DNA of 13,708 nt from an uncultured Catenibacterium sp. (GCF_900540665.1 NZ_UQGV01000063.1:1-13708), one strand, 5' to 3'. Shown: positions 1 through 6,190, counted from the first letter of the stretch. Made by a program: numbers and translations. Notes: generated from the sequence alone by a model not told the origin.

Positions 1-740
1 TTGAAAACTTTATCCAGACAGTAAAACCATCGTCTATTCTCGTCGGTGCGACCACGGTCGGCAGACAGCTGGCGCCGCGTGTGGCTGCCCGTATGAAGAC
101 AGGTCTGACCGCGGATTGTACGATCCTGGAAATGGATGAAAATACTGATTTATCCCAGATCCGACCGGCTTTTGGAGGCAATATCATGGCGCACATCAAG
201 ACCCCGAACCACCGTCCGCAGATGGCAACCGTGCGCTATAAGATCATGAACGCACCGGAGCGTGCCGAGAAAGAGAGCGGTGAGATTGTGGTCTGTACAA
301 TTGAGAAGGAAAAACTGCTTTCCCACGTGAGGGTTCTGGATATCGTAGAAAAGCCGAAGGAAACCTTTATCGAAAATGCTGACGTCCTGGTGGTAGCCGG
401 ACGAGGCGTGAAGAAGCCGGAAGATTTGAAAATGCTGGAAAAACTGGCAGATCTGCTGGGAGGTCAGCTTGCCTGCACCCGTCCGATGGTGGAAGCCGGA
501 TGGCTGGATGCCAAGTGCCAGATCGGTCTGAGTGGCCGTACGGTCCGCCCAAAACTCATCATCACCTGCGGCGTGTCCGGTGCGGTTCAGTTTACTGCCG
601 GCATGAATCACGCGGAGACGATCGTCGCGATCAATAAAGATCCGAAAGCGCCGATTTTCAAGACGGCACATTACTGCCTGACTGGTGATCTCTATGAGAT
701 TCTCCCGAGACTGATTGAGAAGATTGAGATGGGAAGATAA
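1..740 (+). CDS. etfA: Electron transfer flavoprotein alpha subunit, 5'-truncated by window edge
   Basis: The reading frame is open from base 3 to the TAA at 738-740, so the gene starts before the window; the internal GTG at 81 is not a real start. About 245 residues are visible, covering the end of the N-terminal domain and the whole C-terminal FAD domain. Family hallmarks are the GRGVKKPED block, SGRTVRPK, the TCGVSGAVQF loop and the INKDPKAPIF...YCLTGDLYEILP ending, which together form the FAD site of EtfA. EtfA pairs with EtfB to shuttle electrons between dehydrogenases and the NAD/ferredoxin pool. The dehydrogenase gene starts 28 nt downstream, so this is probably the LctC-like subunit of a lactate dehydrogenase/Etf complex (inference from order etfA-lctD). 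The upstream etfB and any N-terminal ferredoxin domain lie outside the window. Composition is clearly richer in G+C than genes after 3.8 kb. Confidence 0.93.
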   Translation, partial: ENFIQTVKPSSILVGATTVGRQLAPRVAARMKTGLTADCTILEMDENTDLSQIRPAFGGNIMAHIKTPNHRPQMATVRYKIMNAPERAEKESGEIVVCTIEKEKLLSHVRVLDIVEKPKETFIENADVLVVAGRGVKKPEDLKMLEKLADLLGGQLACTRPMVEAGWLDAKCQIGLSGRTVRPKLIITCGVSGAVQFTAGMNHAETIVAINKDPKAPIFKTAHYCLTGDLYEILPRLIEKIEMGR

Positions 741-750
741 AGATTCACAG

Positions 751-757
751 GAAGGAG
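751..757 (+). promoter_or_regulatory. Ribosome binding site fixing the dehydrogenase start
   Basis: GAAGGAG lies 11 nt before the ATG at 769. The frame is open upstream to 715, inside etfA, but that earlier ATG has no Shine-Dalgarno sequence, so 769 is the start. Confidence 0.8.
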
Positions 758-768
758 AGCAGGATATC

Positions 769-2175
769 ATGGGAAATTACAAGAAAATAGATAAAGATGA
801 TATTTTATATATAAAAAACACAATTCAGGATGACGAGCGTGTCCTCGTAGGCGAAAATATCAACGAAGAATACAGCCACGATGAGCTGAGCGGCACCAGC
901 AGTTATCCGGATGTGGTGGTAAAGGCAAAATCAGCCGAAGAGATCGCGGCGATCATGAAATATGCATACGAAAATACGATTCCGGTGACACCGAGGGGCG
1001 CCGGAACGGGTCTGGTTGGTTCTTCAGTTCCGATGGAGCATGGCATCATGATCGATACCACCCTGATGAACCAGATTCTTGAATTGGACGAGGAAAACCT
1101 GACGGTCACGGTGGAACCGGGCGTCCTTTTGATGGAATTGTCCGCCTATGTAGAAGACAAAGATTTCTTCTACCCGCCGGATCCGGGTGAAAAATCAGCG
1201 ACCATTGGCGGCAACATCAGCACAAATGCGGGCGGTATGCGTGCGGTCAAATACGGTGTGACGAGGGACTATGTCATGGGGCTGGAGGTGGTTCTGCCGG
1301 ATGGCACGATCACTCAGTTTGGAGGCAAAGTCGTAAAGAATAGTTCAGGCTATGACTTGAAAGATCTGATTATTGGTTCCGAGGGAACGCTTGGCTTCAT
1401 TACCAAGGCGATCTTAAAGCTTCTGCCGCTTCCGAAGCGTGTCATCAGCCTTCTGATCCCGTTCCCGACCCTGAAACAGGCGATCGACACCGTCCCGGTT
1501 ATCATCAAATCTAAGACGATCCCGACCGCGATCGAGTTCATGCAGCGGGAAGTGATTGAAGACGCCGAGGAGTATTTAGGAAAAGCGTTCCCGGATAAAC
1601 AGTCGGATGCGTATCTGCTTTTGAAATTTGATGGTAATTCCACCCAGGAGATCGAAGAAACGTATGACAAGGTGGCCAAACTCTGCCTGGAACAGGGCGC
1701 ACTGGACGTGCTGATTTCCGATACCCAGGAGCGCGAGGAATCCATCTGGAAAGCCAGAGGCGCTTTTCTGGAGGCAATCAAGGGATCCACGACTTACATG
1801 GATGAGGTCGATATGGTTGTTCCGAGAAGCCGCGTCAATGAGATGGTGACGTATCTGCACGATCTCCACAATGAGATTGATATCCGCATCAAGAGCTTCG
1901 GTCATGCGGGCGACGGAAATCTGCACGCCTACATCCTGAAAGACGATTTGAGTGATGAAGAGTGGGAAAAGCGGATGTCTGCTGCAATGGAGAAGATCTA
2001 TCAGAAGGCCCATGAACTCGAAGGTCAGGTGTCCGGCGAGCACGGCATCGGATATGCGAAAAAGCCGTATTTAAGAGAATCCCTGCCGGAGAAGAACCTG
2101 GATCTGATGAACGGAATCAAGAAAGTGTTTGATCCGAAGAATATTCTGAATCCGCATAAGGTGGCGCAGAGATAG
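769..2175 (+). CDS. FAD-linked 2-hydroxyacid (probably D-lactate) dehydrogenase, GlcD/LctD family
   Basis: The protein has 468 residues, the usual size for GlcD/LctD enzymes, starting at the ATG behind GAAGGAG. The N-terminal half is an FAD_binding_4 (PCMH-type) domain: PRGAGTGLVG at residues 75-84 binds the FAD pyrophosphate, followed by PPDPG (136-140), ATIGGNISTNAGG (144-156) and GSEGTLGF (203-210). The C-terminal half is an FAD-oxidase_C domain with HAGDGN at 379-384 and SGEHGIG at 422-428, whose histidines typically bind the metal that polarises the 2-hydroxyacid. Adjacency to etfA suggests it oxidises lactate (or glycolate or another 2-hydroxyacid) and passes electrons to an Etf, as in the LctBCD system of Acetobacterium. 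Substrate is inferred from context, and no lactate permease or racemase is present. The gene is intact and co-directional with etfA, probably in one operon ended by the 2309 terminator. Confidence 0.9.
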   Translation: MGNYKKIDKDDILYIKNTIQDDERVLVGENINEEYSHDELSGTSSYPDVVVKAKSAEEIAAIMKYAYENTIPVTPRGAGTGLVGSSVPMEHGIMIDTTLMNQILELDEENLTVTVEPGVLLMELSAYVEDKDFFYPPDPGEKSATIGGNISTNAGGMRAVKYGVTRDYVMGLEVVLPDGTITQFGGKVVKNSSGYDLKDLIIGSEGTLGFITKAILKLLPLPKRVISLLIPFPTLKQAIDTVPVIIKSKTIPTAIEFMQREVIEDAEEYLGKAFPDKQSDAYLLLKFDGNSTQEIEETYDKVAKLCLEQGALDVLISDTQEREESIWKARGAFLEAIKGSTTYMDEVDMVVPRSRVNEMVTYLHDLHNEIDIRIKSFGHAGDGNLHAYILKDDLSDEEWEKRMSAAMEKIYQKAHELEGQVSGEHGIGYAKKPYLRESLPEKNLDLMNGIKKVFDPKNILNPHKVAQR

Positions 2176-2308
2176 AAGAAAATAACTGCATTGATATTTT
2201 TTAGCCACAAGTGTTGCAAAAACGTTTGAGCACCACGCGGTAAGGCTGATTCTAGGAACTGCAGAAGATTTTTGGCAGAAAAACAGAATAGAACAGCAGG
2301 TTTTTGAG

Positions 2309-2350
2309 AAAGCCACGATCTGAATCAAAGAGTTCAAATCGTGGCTTTTT
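2309..2350 (+). terminator. Intrinsic terminator after the etfA-dehydrogenase operon
   Basis: AAGCCACGAT (2310-2319) pairs with ATCGTGGCTT (2338-2347). A further TGAA/TTCA pairing continues inside, and a T-run ends at 2350. On the opposite strand the T-run is interrupted, so it works mainly for rightward transcription. It lies about 135 nt after the dehydrogenase stop. Confidence 0.85.
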
Positions 2351-2388
2351 AGAGTTGTTGAACTATTTTATAGTTTATATCTATCGAC

Positions 2389-2991
2389 CTATCTTTTCTT
2401 CTTCAACGCCTGCATCACCCGAACCAGCGGAATCGTCTTCCTGTAAATCCGTTTCCCACTCTTATTTTCCAAAAATTCCCGAAACGCGCCAATTGCTTTC
2501 AAATTCTGGCTCTCATCCGAATTTGAACGGGACCTTGCGCTTGCGTCAATCCCCTTTTTCGGTACCATATACCCGCCGTAGGAATAGCGGAACAGATAGA
2601 AATAATCGCGGTCCTCACCCAGCTTTTCAAATTCATTGTAAGCCAGTGTGCTTTCGCGGGTGTTTTTCGGAAGAGAATAGACTTCCAGATGATTTTCACG
2701 GAATTCATAGCGGGACGCCGGGAACGGCATGCCGCTTTTTTTGATCTGTTCGGCGAGCTTGTGGGCGGTGTGGTTGGCGGAGCTGTAGGTGCTGGTCGTC
2801 AGATAGCAGCCGTAGGCGGCTAAGAGGATGCCCCACCACTCGCTTAGATTGATGATACCTCCGGCGATGAACAGGATGCTTAAAATTGTCCGCGTGATCC
2901 GGTTGGAAGCGCAGAAGAGATCGTACTGCATCCGGGACAGGGATTCGAAGGTTTTTTCGTTGTGGTGCATTTCTATCTTATAGTAAATCAT
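2389..2991 (-). CDS. YcxB-like two-helix membrane protein
   Basis: This is a 200-residue protein of unknown biochemical role. The start is set at 2991 because AAAGGG lies 6 nt before that ATG on the minus strand; in-frame ATGs at 3003 and 3018 have no ribosome binding site. Residues 32-49 and 51-67 form a closely spaced hydrophobic hairpin, leaving a short N-terminal cytoplasmic segment and a C-terminal soluble domain. In the soluble part, the stretch YEFRENHLEVYS...YNEFEKLGEDRDYFYLFRYSYGGYMVPKKGI matches the pattern of YcxB-family C-terminal domains (PH-like fold, typically two TM helices before it). The tail is basic (ALKKKR). Composition resembles the etfA side. It is divergent from everything to its right and convergent with the dehydrogenase operon. 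The family call rests on pattern recognition only. Confidence 0.72.
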   Translation of the reverse strand: MIYYKIEMHHNEKTFESLSRMQYDLFCASNRITRTILSILFIAGGIINLSEWWGILLAAYGCYLTTSTYSSANHTAHKLAEQIKKSGMPFPASRYEFRENHLEVYSLPKNTRESTLAYNEFEKLGEDRDYFYLFRYSYGGYMVPKKGIDASARSRSNSDESQNLKAIGAFREFLENKSGKRIYRKTIPLVRVMQALKKKR

Positions 2992-3037
2992 GGTAAGCCC
3001 TTTCATATAAAAAATCAATCATCACCTATATAAAAAC

Positions 3038-3066
3038 AGTATATAGAAGCATAGAAAATATCTTAA
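3038..3066 (-). promoter_or_regulatory. Leftward promoter of the YcxB-like gene with flanking inverted repeat
   Basis: On the minus strand, TTAAGA (3066-3061) and TATACT (3043-3038) are separated by 17 bases and point at the YcxB-like start. AAACAGTATA (3034-3043) and TATACTGTTT (3074-3083) form a perfect 10-bp inverted repeat, and the first arm contains the -10 hexamer. This suggests a regulator binding both arms, which is inference. Confidence 0.5.
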
Positions 3067-3168
3067 GAAGTAGTATACTGTTTCTTCCCTGTTTCCGCAA
3101 CTGGATCTGTTAAATCTGTAATGTTGATAAAAAATAAACAAGATTGTTACAAAAATATCACATAAAAA

Positions 3169-3198
3169 TCGACTAAAATCGAGAAAAAATTATATAAT
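3169..3198 (+). promoter_or_regulatory. Possible rightward promoter upstream of the small-RNA candidate
   Basis: TCGACT (3169-3174) lies 18 bases before TATAAT (3193-3198). The -35 differs from TTGACT by one base. The region is very AT-rich, so a chance match is possible. Confidence 0.35.
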
Positions 3199-3212
3199 TT
3201 CGACAAAATAGC

Positions 3213-3241
3213 TTGCCTAATCATAAAATAAGTGTTAAAAT
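3213..3241 (+). promoter_or_regulatory. Possible rightward promoter of the small-RNA candidate
   Basis: TTGCCT (3213-3218), a 17-base spacer and TAAAAT (3236-3241) would start transcription near 3248, ahead of the terminator-like hairpin at 3286-3343. Confidence 0.4.
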
Positions 3242-3247
3242 TAGGTA

Positions 3248-3343
3248 AAAGGTAAATAAAGAACCAAAAGCAGAGACGAAGAGATGCGCCATGGTTAGAA
3301 ACAGCTGGAAAAGACTGTTTTTTAAAAATGGTGCTATTTTTTT
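3248..3343 (+). ncRNA. Candidate small RNA or orphan leader ending in a terminator-like hairpin
   Basis: No open frame is credible here. The 3' end is a two-part hairpin. GCGCCAT (3286-3292) pairs with ATGGTGC (3328-3334) including one G-U pair, and an inner AAACAG (3299-3304) pairs with CTGTTT (3315-3320). A run of seven T follows at 3337-3343. In addition, TTAGGTAAA (3241-3249) can pair with TTTGCCTAA (3341-3349) or, in the shorter form TTAGGTAA, with TTGCCTAA (3213-3220), so alternative folds exist. I do not recognise a known RNA family, and whether it is expressed is unknown. Confidence 0.35.
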
Positions 3344-3393
3344 GCCTAAATGCTGAAATGGTAATTTATTTAGAAAGTAGTAATAAACCAAAC

Positions 3394-3430
3394 GAAAAAG
3401 CTATGGCTTTTACATCACCATAGCTTTTTC
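3394..3430. terminator. Strong bidirectional terminator
   Basis: GAAAAAGCTATGG (3394-3406) and CCATAGCTTTTTC (3418-3430) form a perfect 13-bp stem with an 11-base loop. Each strand ends in a T-run within the arm. It can stop rightward transcripts from about 3248 and leftward transcripts from the 3760 promoter. Confidence 0.85.
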
Positions 3431-3642
3431 TGCTGGATTCTAGGATTACATCTTTTGGATTCAATTTCCAGCATCATAGATAAATGGGAAAACCTTCTTT
3501 ACGGCCTTCCAATATATAGATCAACGTACCTTATTATTATTCAGGAGCCATCTCCCGTTTCCACCTTTCCATATAAACCATACATTATCGATAAAGCATA
3601 TAAATCATTATTGGTGGATAAATACGTTTGTCCTTATTTAAT

Positions 3643-3677
3643 TGAGTATCCTCAACGGATACTCAGTCACAGTATCC
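3643..3677 (-). repeat. Alternating hairpins over the five-codon ORF
   Basis: Read leftward, GGATACT occurs at 3677-3671, its complement AGTATCC at 3663-3657, and GGATACT again at 3651-3645. The middle copy can pair with either outer copy. The second pairing extends to a perfect 9-bp stem with a 5-base loop (3643-3665). No T-run follows, so it is not a simple terminator. Confidence 0.6.
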
Positions 3678-3680
3678 CAT
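3663..3680 (-). pseudogene. Five-codon leftward ORF (MGYCD) behind a full expression signal: gene relic or leader peptide
   Basis: On the minus strand AAAGGAGAG precedes an ATG at 3680 by a normal distance, but the frame ends after five codons at a TGA (3665-3663). Beyond it, all three leftward frames are broken repeatedly before the 3394-3430 terminator. Either a gene has decayed or been cut off here, or this is a leader peptide for an attenuator. The stop overlaps a perfect hairpin at 3643-3665. I cannot identify the lost product. Confidence 0.35.
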
Positions 3681-3759
3681 TGGAATCTCTCCTTTCTGAC
3701 CAAATTCTTTGAGATGAATGTATATGTTAAGGAGGTCTTCCTCCTCTCTTTCTGTCTCA

Positions 3760-3788
3760 ATTATACCCTAACAATTATAATTATGTAA
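3760..3788 (-). promoter_or_regulatory. Orphan leftward promoter
   Basis: On the minus strand TTACAT (3788-3783) and TATAAT (3765-3760) are 17 bases apart. The start would be near 3753, leading into a 5' leader with an AGGAGG/CCTCCT hairpin (3730-3745) and then the MGYCD ORF. Its -35 hexamer lies in the cre-like operator. Confidence 0.55.
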
Positions 3789-3797
3789 GCGTTTACA
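3784..3797. promoter_or_regulatory. cre-like operator (CcpA/LacI family)
   Basis: TGTAAGCGTTTACA is a nearly perfect palindrome around CG and fits the catabolite responsive element pattern TGNAANCGNTNNCA at every defined position. It overlaps the leftward -35, so binding would repress the leftward transcript. It lies 26 bases before the purH -35 and could influence that promoter as well. Confidence 0.7.
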
Positions 3798-3822
3798 TTC
3801 TGTTTTTATATTATGAAAATAC

Positions 3823-3851
3823 TTGTTTTATTATAGCCTTTTATCTATAAT
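3823..3851 (+). promoter_or_regulatory. Promoter of the ZTP riboswitch-purH transcript
   Basis: TTGTTT (3823-3828), a 17-base spacer and a consensus TATAAT (3846-3851) place the start near 3858, just before the aptamer. Confidence 0.75.
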
Positions 3852-3860
3852 GGCATTAGT

Positions 3861-3935
3861 TATATGACTGACGGAAGTGGAATTAACCACAGGGAGTATA
3901 ATAAATCAAATGAAGAAGCCGACCGTCTGGGCAAA
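3861..3935 (+). promoter_or_regulatory. ZTP (pfl) riboswitch aptamer
   Basis: The sequence carries the conserved pfl-motif parts in order: GACTGACGG (3866-3874), the GTGG/CCAC hairpin (3877-3880 with 3887-3890), CACAGGGAG (3888-3896), a short linker, and the downstream CCGTCTGGGCA (3923-3933 core). GACGG (3870-3874) is complementary to CCGTC (3923-3927), which fits the class's pseudoknot. This class senses ZTP and ZMP (AICAR ribotide), which build up when 10-formyl-tetrahydrofolate is short. The downstream gene is the enzyme that consumes ZMP and formyl-THF, the classic target. The ATG at 3864 inside the aptamer is not a gene start. Confidence 0.9.
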
Positions 3936-3967
3936 GAAGCCTGGAGTGTGTGTCGGCTTCTTTTTTT
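3913..3967 (+). terminator. Regulated terminator of the ZTP riboswitch
   Basis: GAAGCCGAC (3915-3923) pairs perfectly with GTCGGCTTC (3952-3960), extended by A-T pairs, and is followed by seven T (3961-3967). The 5' arm shares C3923 with the pseudoknot strand and abuts the conserved CCGTCTGGGC. Ligand binding should therefore block the terminator and turn the gene on. The ribosome binding site begins right after the T-run. Confidence 0.88.
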
Positions 3968-3977
3968 GGAGGAATTT

Positions 3978-5156
3978 ATGAAAGAACTAGAATTGAAGTA
4001 TGGCTGTAACCCTAATCAGAAACCTGCTAAGGTATTTATGGAAGAAGGAGAACTTCCTTTTACTGTTTTAAATGGTAAACCTGGTTATATCAACTTACTA
4101 GATGCTTTTAATAGCTGGCAGTTAGTCAAAGAATTAAAACAGGCAACAAAGATGAGTTGTGCTGCAAGTTTCAAGCATGTCTCTCCTGCTGGTGTAGCTA
4201 TTGGTACACCTTTAACTGAAGTAGAAAGACAGATGTATTTTGTAAAGGAAAGTGCTGATGTATTAAGTCCAATTGCGAATGCATATATTAAAGCAAGAGG
4301 AAGTGACCGTATGAGTTCATATGGTGATTTCTGTGCCCTTTCTGATGTATGTGATGAAGTGACTGCTAAACTTATTAATCGTGAAGTGAGTGATGGTATT
4401 ATTGCCCCTGGCTATACTAAAGAAGCTTTAGAAATACTTAAAAAGAAAAGAAGAGGCACTTATTGCGTATTACAGATGGATCCTGATTATGTACCTAATC
4501 CAGTAGAAATCAAACAGGTATTTGGTATTACATTCCAGCAGGGTAGAAATAATTGTGTAATCAATGAAGAGATGTTTAAGGATGTTGTATCCAAGAATAA
4601 AGATATTCCTGAACATGCTTTACATGATTTGATTCTTTCTATGATTACATTAAAATATACACAGTCTAATTCTGTATGTTATGTCAAGAATGGTCAAGCT
4701 ATTGGTATTGGTGCTGGTCAGCAGTCTCGTATTCATTGTACAAGACTTGCTGGTAATAAAGCAGATGTATGGTTCTTACGTCAGCATCCAAAAGTTTTAG
4801 GTTTACAGTTTGCTGATGGTTTAAAACGTGCTGAAAAGGACAATACAATTGATGCCTATGTATCAGATGATTATGAAGATGTACTAGGTGATGATGTATG
4901 GCAGAATTACTTCAAGGTTAAACCAGAAGTATTCACTAGAGAAGAAAAGAAAGAATGGTTAAAGAAGAATACAGATGTTGTACTAGGTAGTGATGCATTC
5001 TTCCCATTTGGAGATAATATTGAACGTGCTCATAAGAGTGGTGTGAAATATGTAGGTGAACCAGGTGGTTCTATTCGTGATGATCATGTAATTGATACAT
5101 GTGATAAGTATGATATGGTACTCGCATTTACTCACCAAAGATTATTCCATCATTAA
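3978..5156 (+). CDS. AICAR formyltransferase, stand-alone PurH transformylase domain
   Basis: The protein has 392 residues, starting at the ATG behind GGAGGA (3968-3973). The frame is open back to 3864, but that part is riboswitch. It transfers a formyl group from 10-formyl-THF to AICAR ribotide to give FAICAR in purine synthesis. YGCNPNQKPA (8-17) corresponds to the transformylase opening, KHVSPAG (66-72) to the KH active-site motif, and SDAFFPFGDNIERA...VKYVGEPGGSIRDDHVI...FTHQRLFHH to the family's C-terminus. Ordinary bacterial PurH is about 510-530 residues with an N-terminal IMP cyclohydrolase domain. That domain is absent here, so cyclisation needs another enzyme (a PurO-type or separate cyclohydrolase) elsewhere. 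Control by the ZTP riboswitch supports the call. No terminator separates it from murB. Confidence 0.92.
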   Translation: MKELELKYGCNPNQKPAKVFMEEGELPFTVLNGKPGYINLLDAFNSWQLVKELKQATKMSCAASFKHVSPAGVAIGTPLTEVERQMYFVKESADVLSPIANAYIKARGSDRMSSYGDFCALSDVCDEVTAKLINREVSDGIIAPGYTKEALEILKKKRRGTYCVLQMDPDYVPNPVEIKQVFGITFQQGRNNCVINEEMFKDVVSKNKDIPEHALHDLILSMITLKYTQSNSVCYVKNGQAIGIGAGQQSRIHCTRLAGNKADVWFLRQHPKVLGLQFADGLKRAEKDNTIDAYVSDDYEDVLGDDVWQNYFKVKPEVFTREEKKEWLKKNTDVVLGSDAFFPFGDNIERAHKSGVKYVGEPGGSIRDDHVIDTCDKYDMVLAFTHQRLFHH

Positions 5157-5178
5157 TCCTCTACTTTTGTTAGAACTG

Positions 5179-5187
5179 TGCTATAAT
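5179..5187 (+). promoter_or_regulatory. Extended -10 promoter at the murB start
   Basis: TGCTATAAT is an extended -10 element. Transcription would begin about 7 nt after the hexamer, at A5195, which is the first base of the likely murB ATG. No good -35 is visible 17 bases upstream. Confidence 0.5.
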
Positions 5188-5194
5188 GCACTCT

Positions 5195-6190
5195 ATGAGA
5201 ATAAATGAGAATGTAGAAATCAAGGAACTCACTACAATGCGCCTGGGCGGTCTAGCGCGTTATGTGATTGAACTAGAGACCGTAGAAGATGTAGAAAAAG
5301 CTTACTTATTTGCGAAAGAACGTCAGCTTCCTATCTTTATTTTAGGTACAGGAAGTAATGTAATTGGGAAAGATGAAGGTTTTAAGGGGGTTATTCTTTT
5401 AAACCGTATTAAGGGTATACGTTTTATTGACGAATTGACAATTGTTGCAATGGGTGGAGAACTACTTGATGATCTTGTTGCTTTTACTACAGAAAAGAAT
5501 TTATCTGGAATTGAAGCACTTAGTGCCATTCCTGGTACAGTAGGTGCTGCACCTGTACAAAATGTAGGTGCTTATGGCCAGGAAATTGTACAGGTATTAG
5601 AATCTGTTCTTGCTTATGATTTAAAGGAAGAGAAGTATGTTACGATCAAGGCAGAAGATATGAAGTTAGGCTATAGACAGAGTATTTTCAATCATGGTAA
5701 AGATGCTGGTCGTTATTTGATTATCTCTATGAGAATTCATTTAAGTCATGATACACTTACTCCTCCTTTCTATACTTCTTTACAGAATTATGTAGAGGAA
5801 CACCAGATTACTGATTTTTCTCCTAAGTCTATTAGAGAGATGGTTACTGAAATACGTTGGTCTAAACTTCCTAAGCCAGAAGAAATAGCAAGTTCAGGAT
5901 CATTCTTTAAGAATGTCTACCTGGATGATGCTGAAGCAGAACGTTTAAGAAGTATGAATGTTCCTGTCTGGGAAGGAAACAAAGTCCCTTCTGGATGGCT
6001 TATTGATCATGCAGGATTAAAGGGTAAATCATTTTATGGTATGCGTGTATCAGAAAAAGCTGCATTAATATTGATTAATGAAAATGCGACAAGTTATGCA
6101 CATCTTAAACAGGCAAGAGAAGAAATTGTTTCTATTATTGAAGAAAAATATGGTCTAACTCTAAGACAGGAACCTGTTGAACTGGAATAA
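5195..6190 (+). CDS. murB: UDP-N-acetylenolpyruvoylglucosamine reductase
   Basis: MurB reduces enolpyruvyl-UDP-GlcNAc to UDP-MurNAc with NADPH and FAD, the second committed step of cytoplasmic peptidoglycan precursor synthesis. With the start at 5195 it has 331 residues; an ATG at 5186 would add three. The FAD domain shows TMRLGGLARYVIE near the N-terminus, the LGTGSNVIGKDEGF dinucleotide loop and EALSAIPGTVGAAPVQNVGAYG. GYRQSIF carries the tyrosine typical of type I MurB, SGSFFKN contains the catalytic serine, and the C-terminal LRQEPVEL supplies the conserved glutamate. No Shine-Dalgarno sequence precedes either ATG, and a -10 hexamer lies directly upstream, so the mRNA from this promoter may be leaderless. 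Read-through from purH is the other source of expression. A terminator overlaps the stop codon. Confidence 0.93.
   Translation: MRINENVEIKELTTMRLGGLARYVIELETVEDVEKAYLFAKERQLPIFILGTGSNVIGKDEGFKGVILLNRIKGIRFIDELTIVAMGGELLDDLVAFTTEKNLSGIEALSAIPGTVGAAPVQNVGAYGQEIVQVLESVLAYDLKEEKYVTIKAEDMKLGYRQSIFNHGKDAGRYLIISMRIHLSHDTLTPPFYTSLQNYVEEHQITDFSPKSIREMVTEIRWSKLPKPEEIASSGSFFKNVYLDDAEAERLRSMNVPVWEGNKVPSGWLIDHAGLKGKSFYGMRVSEKAALILINENATSYAHLKQAREEIVSIIEEKYGLTLRQEPVELE

Larger units (their letters stand above)
2992..3860. other. Long AT-rich region without a convincing gene
   Basis: About 870 bases separate the YcxB-like gene from the ZTP riboswitch. The region holds the YcxB promoter with an inverted repeat (3034-3083), helically phased TCGA repeats (3165-3203), a candidate small RNA (about 3248-3343), a bidirectional terminator (3394-3430) and possible relics (3431-3680). 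It ends with a leftward promoter carrying a cre-like operator (3753-3797) and the rightward purH promoter (3823-3851). An 85-codon frame at 3455-3712 starts with TTG and has no ribosome binding site, so it is not called as a gene. The G+C drop between the left genes and the middle block falls somewhere here. Confidence 0.7.

Noticed and set aside
150..770. Long leftward frame opposite etfA
   Set aside because: Antisense shadow of a well-supported gene, with no ribosome binding site or domain of its own.
1350..2043. Leftward frames opposite the dehydrogenase
   Set aside because: Shadows of the dehydrogenase in other frames. Protein composition is not gene-like.
2071..2337. Leftward 88-codon frame crossing the end of the dehydrogenase
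   Set aside because: It runs through the terminator hairpin and the dehydrogenase coding end, with no ribosome binding site.
2304..2744. Rightward 146-codon frame opposite the YcxB-like gene
   Set aside because: It starts inside a terminator and is antisense to a gene with a good start and membrane hairpin.
3455..3712. 85-codon rightward frame starting with TTG
   Set aside because: No ribosome binding site, no recognisable domain, and the frame runs antisense through the leftward start signal and hairpins at 3643-3680. Probably a chance frame.
3864..3977. 38-residue N-terminal extension of the AICAR formyltransferase
   Set aside because: This stretch is the ZTP riboswitch aptamer and terminator. 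The true start at 3978 has a strong ribosome binding site and matches the family N-terminus.
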